64,000 bases of DNA from Trichobilharzia szidati. Taxonomy: Eukaryota; Platyhelminthes; Trematoda; Strigeidida; Schistosomatidae. Each line of letters starts with the position of its first letter. Positions within the stretch are counted from its first letter, which is position 1. This document shows, in pieces, positions 31,750-40,899 of the stretch. The stretch lies in the NCBI GenBank assembly GCA_944472155.2, contig OX235271.1, forward strand, positions 39,358,633 through 39,422,632, read 5' to 3'. The translations under genes were made by a program, and so were the position numbers. A model generated the notes under the pieces. The model worked only from the letters and a program-made list of their open reading frames with translations. It was not told the DNA's origin and did no database searches.

Positions 31750-31975
31750 ATGATTGGTAGATGTATGAGGTTAGGACGCTCACCGGTCATACATCTGGCC
31801 CGGAGTTCGATCCCCGGCCAAGCCAGAAATAAAAAGCTGGTAAAGAGGAAAGGTTGGCCATGAGGCTAGCAACCCCATCCTGTAAAAATAATCACCTCAC
31901 CACTGCTACAGAAACTTCAAGCCTCTAGCTTGAAGGTGCCCTATGTTCCACTAAGAACATGGAGGAATAAAAAAC
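31750..31975 (+). repeat. tRNA-headed SINE with RTE-derived body and tail
   Basis: B-box-like GAGTTCGATCCCCGGCC, then GCTGGTAAAGAGGAAAGGTT and GAGGCTAGCAACCCCATCC (RTE 5' match), CTACAGAAACTTCAAGC, and the tail CCCTATGTTCCACTAAGAAC followed by AATAAAAAA. Confidence 0.75.
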
Positions 31976-32789
31976 ATACTACTGACCAATTGGCATAAGT
32001 AGTTGGAAAGCACTCATGTCAAACAATAGTCATGTCTTTCCACAAACTGTGTAATCTGCAGATCTGATTCGATGTGTAGCCAGTTCACCCGAGTAGGTAA
32101 CGTGATTCCAGGTGGTTTGAACTGGTTCATTCATCTAAGATTAGTCGAACTATGTGTGCACCGATGATGCGCTAGGTCTCAAACAAGTGGGATGACCATA
32201 ATGTATTTAGGCCACATCGATGTGAGTAGTAGGCACTCTACTGTTTGAGTGGGTGGTTTCCAATTACTCACAGTAGCTGGATGAGTAGTATACAGTATGA
32301 AGCTATTTCTTATGCTTTCTTGATTGACATTTATGGTAATAAGCAGATTGTATATTGTGATTCCGGTATTTTGTGGTTTCCAAAAGAAGCCGGAGTAACA
32401 CCTCTTCTCGAACTATAAAACCTCCAGATGAGAAACTCGATTCTTCCCTTTCAAACAAACTTCTGAATTGTCTGTTATCAGTCATTAACTTGTCATCCTT
32501 AACAGTTATTTAAAATGAGCCGTATACTGTCTATATTACACCCAGATAATATCAGTAATCTCTTGTAGATTCCAAGTTGAAGTTAAAAACAGCATATTGG
32601 TCTAATTAATTCAGTAACATTTTACAGGTCCTTTTCCATACATCTCTGTTGGACAAATTAGTTTAAGATTTATAGAAAAATTCTTTGAAAAAAGATTGAA
32701 GAAGGTATTTTAGCGAAGAAAACTTTTAGATTGTGACTTTCTAAGATGTATGCATCTGTGGCTGGATATTAGAATCCTTGCAAAACAGA
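31976..32789. other. unassigned AT-rich spacer
   Basis: No supported feature was seen. Confidence 0.35.
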
Positions 32790-32990
32790 AACGTGATGTG
32801 AGCTCGATTACCAGCTGACGCACTCTAGAAACGCATGGTTTACTAGCCAATAAGTAAGCTCAGAAAAGAAGGAGGATTTTTCATGAAACTAATAACCTCA
32901 CCCTGTACAACCAACACCATCGCTTCTGAAACCTGAGAGCTGAAAAAATGAAGTCATATGTTCTACTTAGTACACAAAGGAATGAAGAAG
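32790..32990 (+). repeat. degenerate SINE of the tRNA/RTE series
   Basis: TAATAACCTCACCCTGTACA, CTTCTGAAACCTGAGAGCTG and CATATGTTCTACTTAGTACA mirror the body and tail of the copy at 31750-31975. The head is nearly lost. Confidence 0.5.
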
Positions 32991-33104
32991 CAGATTTTGT
33001 AACAGTAAATGACACTTACCGGTAGGGAATATGATTTCTATAGTTCTTCTCGATAACTAGTTTCTTCATTCAGCATTGTCAGAGGTCAAATGAATATTCC
33101 AATA

Positions 33105-33290
33105 CAGAAAACACATTAGTGCATCAACAATTTTTGCAGAATAAAATAGAACCGTCATTGCTTATTTCGTTGGCTTCTCATCAGTTGCTCACTGCCCAAA
33201 GTCATTGTTAAGTATATCTACAGAAACAAATTTAACATACTTGCATAAAGTTTTTTCTTAAGTAAAACTCAATCAGCCACTATATGCATA
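33105..33290 (-). repeat. repeat family X, diverged copy
   Basis: On minus it carries CTGATGAGAAGCCAACGAAA flanked by GCAG and CTGC, parallel to the copies at 27175-27360 and 38340-38530. Similarity outside the junction is weak. Confidence 0.45.
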
Positions 33291-33449
33291 TAATGCTAAT
33301 AATAATAATAATTACTTTACCCCAAACAACAATAATGATCATACAAAATGGAAACCTTCGGCATCACGTAGTCAGATGAAAGAAAGGATGAAAACATCCA
33401 CTTATCAAGGCAAGAGAAGCCTGATAACTGCTTCTTTCTGAAAGCTTGA

Positions 33450-33461
33450 TTAAGATTGCTT
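33450..33461. repeat. TSD of the intact PLE, left
   Basis: TTAAGATTGCTT, repeated exactly at 36630-36641. Twelve bases fit PLE insertion. Confidence 0.85.
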
Positions 33462-33657
33462 TAGTTTTAATTGCACTTCATATTATTATTATTTCATGCA
33501 TTCACACCTATGTTTCAATTCCCTCACCGGATATAACTTCTTAAAAACCATATATATACGATTGTACAGCTTGATGATAAATTCGTTGAAAAGAGTCTCT
33601 TCGCTGAATCATTTGTTTTGATTTTCTATATGTTACAATGGGAATTTTCCATGATTT
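33460..33657 (+). repeat. PLE pseudo-LTR, upstream copy
   Basis: Matches 36434-36631 at an offset of 2974 bases with a single A/G difference (33573 against 36547). It contains a hammerhead-like fold and includes the start codon and first six codons of the PLE gene. Confidence 0.9.
33567..33606 (+). ncRNA. hammerhead-like motif in the PLE pseudo-LTR
   Basis: Stem I CAGC/GCTG, core TTGATGA (C3 to U), GAA, stem III AAGA/TCTT around GTC, and C at position 17. Stem II (10 bases) does not pair convincingly. Hammerheads in PLE terminal repeats are known in animals. The downstream repeat has TTGGTGA instead, breaking A6. Confidence 0.5.
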
Positions 33658-36055
33658 AAAAAATAGCAAAGATCCCTCGACAGTAAAGGAACTCAATGGG
33701 TTTCTGCGTTATTCTGTCAAACTTGCCGTGGTGAATGCGGAGATTTGTTTTCTTAATGAATGCATCAATAATCATGAGTATCCGAAATGGTATTGGAAAG
33801 TTCTCCGACGCAATCACATATATCCCAATGCAAAATCTCTCAAGAGACACACATTAAATCACATTGACTCTATTAGTTCACGAATCCCTGAGTTAGAAAG
33901 GAATATATCGCAAAGATCTTCTGCTCTATATGACTTATCGATTGAAGAACGTCAAACGTTTAATGAATATGTCAACGTGGTCACCAACCAACAAACAATG
34001 TCTTTTAATTCTAAGCTATCTAATAGCCTAAAATCTATCGAATGTCTTCGAAAATTTCCTGAGAAGTGTGAGAGATACGTGTTCAATCACTCTTCCATAT
34101 CCCTATCAAAATTGCAAATGGAAGCCTTGTCAATGGGTTCGAAGTTTTGCGATGTTAATCTCAATATCAACAAGCTAAATACACATGTCCAGTTTGAGAA
34201 TCTACTCAGTCAAACTTATGATCTCACACCATCGTCAGAACAGGACTTCCAATGCTTCAAATCTACAATCACTGACTCTTGCAATCAATACCTTAATGCA
34301 AGATCAAAAATGCAAAGTCTCTTGACCAAACAGCACAAAGAAGAACTTAAACTTTTGACGCATAACAACGATATATTACTAACACGCCCTGACAAGGGTG
34401 CAGGTGTTGTTATTATGGATCGTAAGGATTATATCGACAAAATGTCAGGTCTACTTTCAGACAGCAGTAAATTCTCGAAACCGAACGAGAAAAATAAGAC
34501 GGATTTAATTGAAAAAGAACTTACAGAAGCTTTAAAAAGAATGAAGAACAATCATCTCATTCGTGAAGAATTATACGAAAAGATCAGACCAACAGGATCT
34601 CTAATACCAAGACTCTACGGTCTACCGAAAATACACAAAGCTGGCCTTCCACTCCGCCCTATCTTGGATATGTCTGGATCGCCCTATCATCCAGTAGCTG
34701 GATGGCTAGCTGAAATCCTTGAACCTGTCAGGGAACAGCTATCTAATCATTCTCTCCGGGACACCTTCCAATTTGTTGAATGTATACAGGATATAAATGC
34801 GTCGAATAAACATATGTTGTCTTTGGACGTAGAATCCCTATTTACGAACGTTCCACTGACAGAAACTATATGTTTTATATGCAAATATATAGAAGACAAC
34901 AAATTGAATATAGGAATACCCACTACAGATCTGAAAGAACTACTTCTGAGATGTACATTGAATGTACAGTTTACTTTTAATGAAGCTATCTACAGACAGA
35001 AGGATGGTATTGCAATGGGTTCTCCCTTGGGTCCTCTCCTTGCAGACTGTTTTATGTCCAGTCTAGAAAATGATCAGCTGAAGCCTATAATCCAAAGTTT
35101 TCAAATGTATAAAAGGTACGTAGATGACACCTTTATTATTTGTAATAGTGATTGTAACTTAAATAATATATTAGATGTATTTAATGGTTGCCATCCGGCG
35201 ATAAAATTCACACTCGAAATGGAGAACGAGTCTAGCATGCATTTCCTCGATGTGAACTTATCAAGAAGGACCGATGGAACCCTGAAAAGATCGATTTATC
35301 GCAAGCTGTCATGGAATGGTCAATTGACAAATTTCTACAGTTGGGTACCCATTGGTCGAAAACGAAACCTGATCCGGTCGCTTGCCACTCGTATTCGGCG
35401 CATATGTAGCCCTGATACTGTGGAAGATGAGCTATACATCTTGAGGAAAGTCCTAATAGAAAATGGATTTCCACCACGTTTTATAGATAAGAATATTCAT
35501 TCAAATCCTAAAAAACGTGAGTTATCAACCGTACCCAAGAAGACACTTTACATGAGCTTGGAATTCAAAGGGGACTTAGCTTCCGATATCATGAAACGGA
35601 GGATATCACAATCCCTGAAAAGAACATTCCCTGCTGCATCCCTGAGAATAGCCTTTTCTAGTCGACCATTATTGTTCAATAACCTGAAGGACAAAATCCC
35701 GCTGTTGACCAACTCTATGTGTGTTTATCAATTCACCTGCTCTTGTGGAGCTAGGTATATCGGTCGTTCGACACGAGTTTTGTCCAAGAGGGTGCAAGAA
35801 CACTATCCTGCATGGTTACGAAAAGGTGGTAGTGGAGCAATAAGAAGCGCGATCATTGAACATCTGGTCGAGAATGATCACCCTATCTCTATAGCCTCCG
35901 CCTTCAAAGTCATCTACAAGGCAAAGAGTAATCTACCCAAATCCCTACGTACCCGACTCATCTGTATTGCTGAAGCTTTGGCTATCGAAACAGAAAAGCC
36001 AGATCTCTGTGTACAGAAGAAGTTCGTTCAACCCCTCCAACTTTCATGGTCTTAA
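33638..36055 (+). CDS. PLE reverse transcriptase-GIY-YIG endonuclease, intact
   Basis: The 805-residue product copies element RNA at nicked target DNA. The N-terminal PLE domain includes TRPDKGAGVVIM (249-260). The RT has IPRLYGLPKIHKAGLPLRPI (323-342), motif A SLDVESLFTNVP (395-406), motif B DGIAMGSPLGPLLADCF (456-472), motif C YVDD (494-497) and thumb FLDVNLSRRTDG (536-547). The GIY-YIG endonuclease begins at VYQFTCSCGARYIGRS (696-711), with EHYPAWL and IEHLVENDH downstream. The length is normal for PLEs. The start at 33638 lies inside the pseudo-LTR, so the repeat supplies the initiation codon. No stop or frameshift is visible. YRKLSW (554-559) differs from the more usual YRKPT of relatives. 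Activity is inferred only from intactness. Confidence 0.9.
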   Translation: MGIFHDLKNSKDPSTVKELNGFLRYSVKLAVVNAEICFLNECINNHEYPKWYWKVLRRNHIYPNAKSLKRHTLNHIDSISSRIPELERNISQRSSALYDLSIEERQTFNEYVNVVTNQQTMSFNSKLSNSLKSIECLRKFPEKCERYVFNHSSISLSKLQMEALSMGSKFCDVNLNINKLNTHVQFENLLSQTYDLTPSSEQDFQCFKSTITDSCNQYLNARSKMQSLLTKQHKEELKLLTHNNDILLTRPDKGAGVVIMDRKDYIDKMSGLLSDSSKFSKPNEKNKTDLIEKELTEALKRMKNNHLIREELYEKIRPTGSLIPRLYGLPKIHKAGLPLRPILDMSGSPYHPVAGWLAEILEPVREQLSNHSLRDTFQFVECIQDINASNKHMLSLDVESLFTNVPLTETICFICKYIEDNKLNIGIPTTDLKELLLRCTLNVQFTFNEAIYRQKDGIAMGSPLGPLLADCFMSSLENDQLKPIIQSFQMYKRYVDDTFIICNSDCNLNNILDVFNGCHPAIKFTLEMENESSMHFLDVNLSRRTDGTLKRSIYRKLSWNGQLTNFYSWVPIGRKRNLIRSLATRIRRICSPDTVEDELYILRKVLIENGFPPRFIDKNIHSNPKKRELSTVPKKTLYMSLEFKGDLASDIMKRRISQSLKRTFPAASLRIAFSSRPLLFNNLKDKIPLLTNSMCVYQFTCSCGARYIGRSTRVLSKRVQEHYPAWLRKGGSGAIRSAIIEHLVENDHPISIASAFKVIYKAKSNLPKSLRTRLICIAEALAIETEKPDLCVQKKFVQPLQLSWS

Positions 36056-36433
36056 TCCCTCTATGCTAAAGTATGGGAATCCCCAATCATACTTCAGCTC
36101 TACCAACTCTCCATTTTTTCATTTTTGTCTATTCAATTTGTATACTCTTCCTTATTAAGTCAATTGTTACTATTACTACTCTCATTTTTAATTGTCCCCG
36201 GTATTATTTCACTTGTTCCACTTGTCATTCTAAATCAATTCCTTTATGCAACATTAAATTCTATGCTATTAAATTCCACACAATATTACGTAACGTTTTT
36301 ATTTTTTCGATTTGTCTACTAATCTTATAATTGCACACCTTTTTCAAGTTCTATCCATCCTATGAATTATTCTATATATGACATTAATTTGCTTTGCCAC
36401 TTGACCTTTAACTACGATTATAATCACAAACAT
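36056..36433. other. PLE 3' UTR
   Basis: T-rich sequence between the stop codon and the downstream pseudo-LTR. No conserved ORF. Confidence 0.7.
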
Positions 36434-36630
36434 TTTAGTTTTAATTGCACTTCATATTATTATTATTTCATGCATTCACACCTATGTTTCAATTCCCTCA
36501 CCGGATATAACTTCTTAAAAACCATATATATACGATTGTACAGCTTGGTGATAAATTCGTTGAAAAGAGTCTCTTCGCTGAATCATTTGTTTTGATTTTC
36601 TATATGTTACAATGGGAATTTTCCATGATT
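36434..36630 (+). repeat. PLE pseudo-LTR, downstream copy
   Basis: Near-identical to the upstream copy. It also carries an ATG at 36612 beginning MGIFHDL before leaving the element. Confidence 0.9.
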
Positions 36631-36641
36631 TAAGATTGCTT
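36630..36641. repeat. TSD of the intact PLE, right
   Basis: TTAAGATTGCTT, the partner of 33450-33461. Confidence 0.85.
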
Positions 36642-36959
36642 CGTCAAACTTAAGAAAAAGTGAACTCCTTTACCTATTGATAATTAATTATAAACGATCT
36701 TGCAACGTCTAACTCATGATCCATGTCAAGGAGATGACTGGCGAAGGCATCAGTTCAAGCATTTGTTCCCATTAGATATAGGCGTTTTGGTACATATTCA
36801 GAAAATCGGAGGTATGATGGTACCATTTTATTCTGCAAAAAACTGTTGCTCTTGCTTTAGTGAAATTTATTAAGGGGAATAAATGTATGAAATAACACAT
36901 CAGTTGAATAATGCAGTTACTGCAAAATGAAGAGGGAATTGAAGATATTTCACTGAAAG
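36642..36959. other. unassigned AT-rich spacer
   Basis: No supported feature was seen between the PLE and the CR1 tail. Confidence 0.35.
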
Positions 36960-37178
36960 ATAATAATAATAATTTGCTTTATTCCAGAAACAGTACTAGT
37001 GGTACAGTGCGGAATTTTCAGCACATATCTACAATATTTGCATCTAATTTTATCAAACATTTAAAAGGAGTATTTCCAAAAAAATAAATATAAAGACACC
37101 AACAGCAAAAAAACAGGAAAAACACAAAATATTTTTTTAAATTTTAATTTAAATTATTTTAATTTAATTAAATTTTAA

Positions 37179-37731
37179 TTTACAAAATACCCTGCAATGA
37201 CTGTGAGGTCAACTACATAGGTCAAACTAGTAGGTCAGGGGTAGTCAGATTGTCGGAACATAAGAATTTAGCTAAGGTAAGAATGGTTGACCCAGAGAAG
37301 ATGAGTAATTTACAAAAAAGCTCAGCAATTGCAATGCGTGCATTAACACACAACCACACAATAGCATGGTGGGAGAGGGTTAAAATTCTAAAAAGTAATC
37401 TAGGTAGGTGGAGAGAGAGGTTGATTACTGAATCCTTGTTCATCGAATCTACACCCAACACATGCAATAGGAATGATTCATCACTCATACCCGAAATATG
37501 GAAGATACTACTACCAATCAAATCAAGTGAAAATCAAGTGAAAAACAACGGAACTATATAAATGAATTTAGGAAGTCGTGTGATTACCTTGATATGATTA
37601 TGAGCAATAAATTGTGCTCGAAACGTGGTCATCAGTAAACATTACTGTATAACACTGTGAGACTCTATCAAAATAAAATTTACCCATAATGGAATTACAC
37701 TCTACCACAGTGCCCAAGTTTTATTCTTATA
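37179..37731 (+). mobile_element. PLE family 1A, EN-only 3' end, nested in the CR1 3' UTR
   Basis: Begins ACAAAATACCCTGCAATGAC and ends CCAAGTTTTATTCTTAT, the same terminus as the PLE at 18901. It is more than 95% similar by eye to 18357-18901. Confidence 0.85.
37250..37561 (+). pseudogene. PLE-1A GIY-YIG endonuclease fragment
   Basis: Open frame with SEHKNLAKVRMVDPEKMSNL, WWERVKILKSNLG, WRERLITESLFIEST and NTCNRNDSS. The upstream YIGQTS strand is in another frame (a 3-base loss plus a shift at about 37225-37245), and the C-terminus is altered by a small duplication (AATCAAGTGA twice at about 37518-37545). RT is absent. Confidence 0.8.
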
Positions 37732-38339
37732 TCAATGATTTTTTTAGATACTAAAAAATACCAAGAAGTAGAAAGAAAAAATAAACAGCATATAATAAAA
37801 ACTCAGTATTGAGTAGTAGAGGCAATGATATGATTATGCATGGTGACAGTAAAGCTATAGTCATACAAGAAGTTATGAAATGATATTTAAGAATGTTTAT
37901 CGCCAAGATGACCAGTTAATTTGGTTGAAACAACACTAAACAATCATAAAATAACATTTCAGGGTTGTTGTTTTGTTTTTTATTGTCAGGTCTAGTGCAG
38001 TGTTTTGTAGTGGTAGTGTGAGTAATCCTGCACAATACAAAATTTTTAAGGTGGTGACAATGGCTTTCACAACCAAGATGGCCACTTAATATTGTCGAAC
38101 AAAAAAAACAACAACAACCATAAAAACTAATAATTACATGATGGTTAATGACAGGAAAATTTTGTAATACTCATAGTGCTAATATAGTCAGTAGATACAC
38201 AAAAGAAGGAATATAGTAAAGTACAAAAGTAAGCCAATGTTAATAATTTAGGTAGCTAAGTATGTTTGAGTAGGAGTTCCCTATAGAATACAAAATAAGA
38301 GAGAAATAAAAGAGCTTAAACTTAAACTAAAATTGTAAT
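37732..38339. other. A/T-rich sequence, possibly CR1 3' UTR
   Basis: No coding content. Two related blocks (CAAGATGACCAGTTAATTTG near 37913 and CCAAGATGGCCACTTAATAT near 38071) hint at an old tandem duplication of ~160 bp. Confidence 0.4.
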
Positions 38340-38530
38340 GCTTTCGTTCTTTTTTGGATGCGTCAATTTTATCTCTTCTCTACTACTAATCAAACATTAA
38401 AGTATGTTATTATCATTTATAACCATTGTAATTTCAGGTAGTCTGCAGCTGATGAGAACCTGTGAAATAGAATGATATCATTTTATACTGCAAATTTCGT
38501 CTTCCTTTCTTTATCGAAGCTTAAAATTAT
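38340..38530 (+). repeat. repeat family X, best preserved hammerhead-like copy
   Basis: Inverse partner of 27175-27360. It contains the hammerhead-like fold at 38444-38492. Confidence 0.65.
38444..38492 (+). ncRNA. hammerhead-like fold in repeat family X
   Basis: Stem I TGCAG/CTGCA, perfect core CTGATGA, GAA, stem III ATAGAATGAT/ATCATTTTAT with A15.1-U16.1 pairing, and A at position 17. The stem II segment GAACCTGT offers at best a G-U closing pair, which is the weak point. Confidence 0.5.
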
Positions 38531-38925
38531 GTTATTAACAACAAAGCAAGTCATAGGTTTCGCGCTTAACATTGTCTCTGTCACTTAGAACACGGGCCAA
38601 GTATGGTATCTTTGAGTTCCTGTACTTGGTTGTACGAGCATAGATTCTTTTATACTGATTTCTGGTTCTACTTGATGAGATACAAGGCGAGAGTTGGGAA
38701 TAGAGGGGGTGTTGGGGGTCGGAGAGTATGGTTTTAGACTATTTTTCGCATGTATTCAGATGCCTTTCAACTAATGAAGCGACAAGCTGACTGAGTTTTA
38801 CACCACTAGTCCTACTAACTACCTTCAACATCCTTCTAAGGATGGTATAGTCCTTTTTCAGTAGACCAGGAAAGACTGATGGGGAGCAGTTAAGTAGAAT
38901 AGGTAAGATACAAGAGTTGAAAAAT

Positions 38926-39179
38926 TGTGAAAGATAGAGAAAGACATCATATATGTGTGTATTTTTTTACTGAATTATTGACATTTTTTACTTGTATAAG
39001 TTGAATTGTTTCCCTTGTCGATTGAATGTGTAGAACCGAAGTGATTAACTAAATAAAGTCATGCTAATCTTTAGACACCATTAAAGCATCCATGCCAGGC
39101 AGGAACTGACAGGTCAGCAGAAATCAAGTATTTCAGTCCAATACTACTAATCTAGGGGAAATACAAGTGAAGACTTATA
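38926..39179. other. unassigned AT-rich spacer
   Basis: No supported feature was seen. Confidence 0.35.
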
Positions 39180-39440
39180 TCCTTTGTATAAGTGGTGGAA
39201 CTTGTGGTCTACTGGACAACGATCTAGAGTTTGAATAGATCGGTATTGGGTTCAAGCCCAGTAAAAAACAGTGCTTTTTTGATTGGAGTGTGTCTAGTCC
39301 TATCTTTGGTGCAGAATGAATTCTATCAGTCGCTCTTGCAGTGTGGTCACTGTAAGCCACTGTGGCAAATATAGGTCCAATGTTTCTTGCGGATTGCCTC
39401 CAACCACCTAACACCAATAGTTCACAATGTATCGTGATGG
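39180..39440 (+). repeat. tRNA-headed SINE-like repeat family Y, copy 1
   Basis: tRNA-like head with TTGTGGTCTACTGGACAAC and B-box GGGTTCAAGCCC; tail ATTGCCTCCAACCACCTAAC, also present at about 39708-39728. The middle is degenerate where copy 3 has a hammerhead. Confidence 0.6.
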
Positions 39441-39444
39441 CCAG

Positions 39445-39545
39445 CCATCTAGTATAATGGCCACCTAACTGATAGGGTTCAGTCTGTACCAAAGATAGGA
39501 CTATACACATTACGTTAGTTACTGACTAGTGTCCAATCGGAAATA
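39445..39545 (-). repeat. family Y fragment, inverted
   Basis: The minus strand shares TAGTCCTATCTTTGGT and CCCTATCAG-type sequence with 39290-39329, making an inverted pair inside the Y cluster. Confidence 0.5.
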
Positions 39546-39574
39546 CCCAAAACAGTCCTACATGAAGTCAATCG

Positions 39575-39745
39575 CGAGCCGGGATAGCTCAGCGGTAACG
39601 TCTATGACTTCAGCACTGGGTGACATGATTTACTTTAAGGGTACAGGTACACTTTGTTGATGAGTGCCAGCTAGCACGAAATCTAGGCCAAGCTAGGTTT
39701 TCTACCGATTGCCTCCAACCGGCTTATACCAACGAACACATTGCT
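39575..39745 (+). repeat. tRNA-headed SINE-like repeat family Y, copy 3
   Basis: A-box-like GGATAGCTCAGCGGTAACG, then the hammerhead at 39657-39699, then the shared tail GATTGCCTCCAACCGG. The B-box is poor. Confidence 0.6.
39650..39705 (+). ncRNA. near-canonical hammerhead ribozyme (family Y)
   Basis: Core TTGATGA (only C3 to U differs from CUGAUGA), stem II GTGC/GCAC with loop CAGCTA, GAA, stem III ATCTAG/CTAGGT closed by A15.1-U16.1, and U at position 17. Stem I is not clearly formed with the flanks shown. Confidence 0.6.
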
Positions 39746-39764
39746 AACTGAAGATGGGACTACT

Positions 39765-39845
39765 TACTGTTAACGAGTTCAACATAGGACGAGATTCACC
39801 CCCTGGAATCCACTGATAGCTAACATCATGTTAATATTAGGACAA
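39765..39845 (+). repeat. Sm-alpha-type SINE 3' fragment with hammerhead remnant
   Basis: TAACGAGTTCAACATAGGAC then GAGATT and CCTGGAATCCACTGATAG parallel the Sm-type 3' part at 27000-27050. The core is TTAACGA and the GAA element is altered to GAG. Confidence 0.55.
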
Positions 39846-39933
39846 CCTTGAAATGTCCTAGCTAGAAGCCAACATTAATTAATGTAAGTTTAGAACTTCC
39901 GCACTGCGGTAGAATATTATATAAGTTTATTCG

Positions 39934-40650
39934 ATATAATACATAGTGATGCACTATCGATAAAAGGATGACGTCTTAAGAACAAATTATTTCTCAAAAT
40001 CATATCGATTTATTCATATAGCTTTATAATCTGCTTTATATGTATTTTTGCGACTTTTTGTTATTTATTTCACTTTTCCAGATATCCTGTACAGGCATCG
40101 TTTCGTTTCGCTTTCATGTGTTTGATGTTGATTTGATGAACAGAGATTCGGTGATTATACTTCCTTTATACCGAACTATATCACTTTTTGTTTATTTCAA
40201 TTTTGGAATTTCCCACAGATTGTTCAAACTAAAGTTCTCAGTCTCTGTTGACATGTCAGCTCCTTGTGCAGATGCTTCGACGATGTCCAGGGACTCAACC
40301 TGAATGCACATCCTGCATTCCACTGCTAGTCACCGTCCACCAAAGACGTCGCTTTTTGTTAATCCTATTCTATCTCATATTGTTGTGTGAATGCATTGAA
40401 CTGACCGAGAATTTGTACACCTATTCATAGCTCTAGGTAAATATTTATGTTCCAGTAATCCGATAGACCCTGATCTACTAGTCTGACCTATATAATTGAC
40501 CCCTAGATTTAGTTAATTGTTTTATATTTCTTACCTGGAGCCAACTGGTTGGAGGATAAGTTTTTCCTCAAGTGAGCAATAAATTGTGCTCAAAACGTCA
40601 TTTGTCTATCGATAGTGCATCATTGTGTATTACATCGAATATGAAATTGT
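39934..40650 (-). mobile_element. PLE family 1C, EN-only, with inverted terminal arms and nested SINE
   Basis: Left arm 39934-40002 and right arm about 40576-40647 are inverted copies of the PLE-1 terminus (GACGTTTTGAGCACAATTTATT type). Between them, minus-strand EN remnants at 40080-40240 and 40360-40510 include the translation VNYIGQTSRS. A Sm-type SINE fragment interrupts EN. Confidence 0.7.
40250..40350 (+). repeat. Sm-alpha-type SINE fragment nested in PLE-1C
   Basis: CGACGATGTCCAGGGACTCA, CTGAATGCACATCCTG and CACTGCTAGTCACCGTCC match the Sm-type hammerhead and 3' end. Core bases are degraded. Confidence 0.6.
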
Positions 40651-40899
40651 ATTCTACAACAGTGCCTAAATTCTACAATTACATTATTGACTAAACGTTC
40701 AGTGTCAGTTTTAACTAATTTCTTACAAATACAAACTTAGTAAGGAAGGAGAAATATCCACAAAATTACTGAAAAGTAAAGTCTGTTTGACCCAATAGCT
40801 GAAGGCATTTAAATTGATTTACGATTTAATTCATTCTGATTGACTGGACCGAAGTTATCGGCCTAAGGTTGATTTGTCGGTTACTTGTACGGATGCTTC

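Larger units (their letters stand above)
33460..36630 (+). mobile_element. intact Penelope-like element (family 2)
   Basis: A complete element of ~3.17 kb: terminal direct repeats (pseudo-LTRs) at both ends, one uninterrupted RT + GIY-YIG gene, a T-rich 3' UTR and a perfect 12-bp TSD. It is the only element in the window with an apparently intact coding capacity. One mismatch between the two ~197-bp repeats suggests a young insertion, if they were identical at insertion. Confidence 0.9.
36960..38925 (-). mobile_element. CR1-like LINE, 5'-truncated, with nested insertions
   Basis: The minus-strand 3' terminus (reverse of GCTGAAAATTCC and GGAATAAAGC with AAT tail) is at 36960-37025. The C-terminal RT region is at 38560-38925: reversed translation gives NCSPSVFPGLLKKDYTILRR, SRTSGVKLSQLV, SSSRTRNQYKRIYARTTKYR and IPYLARVLSD. 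The 3' UTR between them is interrupted by a PLE fragment (37179-37731) and probably by family X (38340-38530). Confidence 0.7.
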
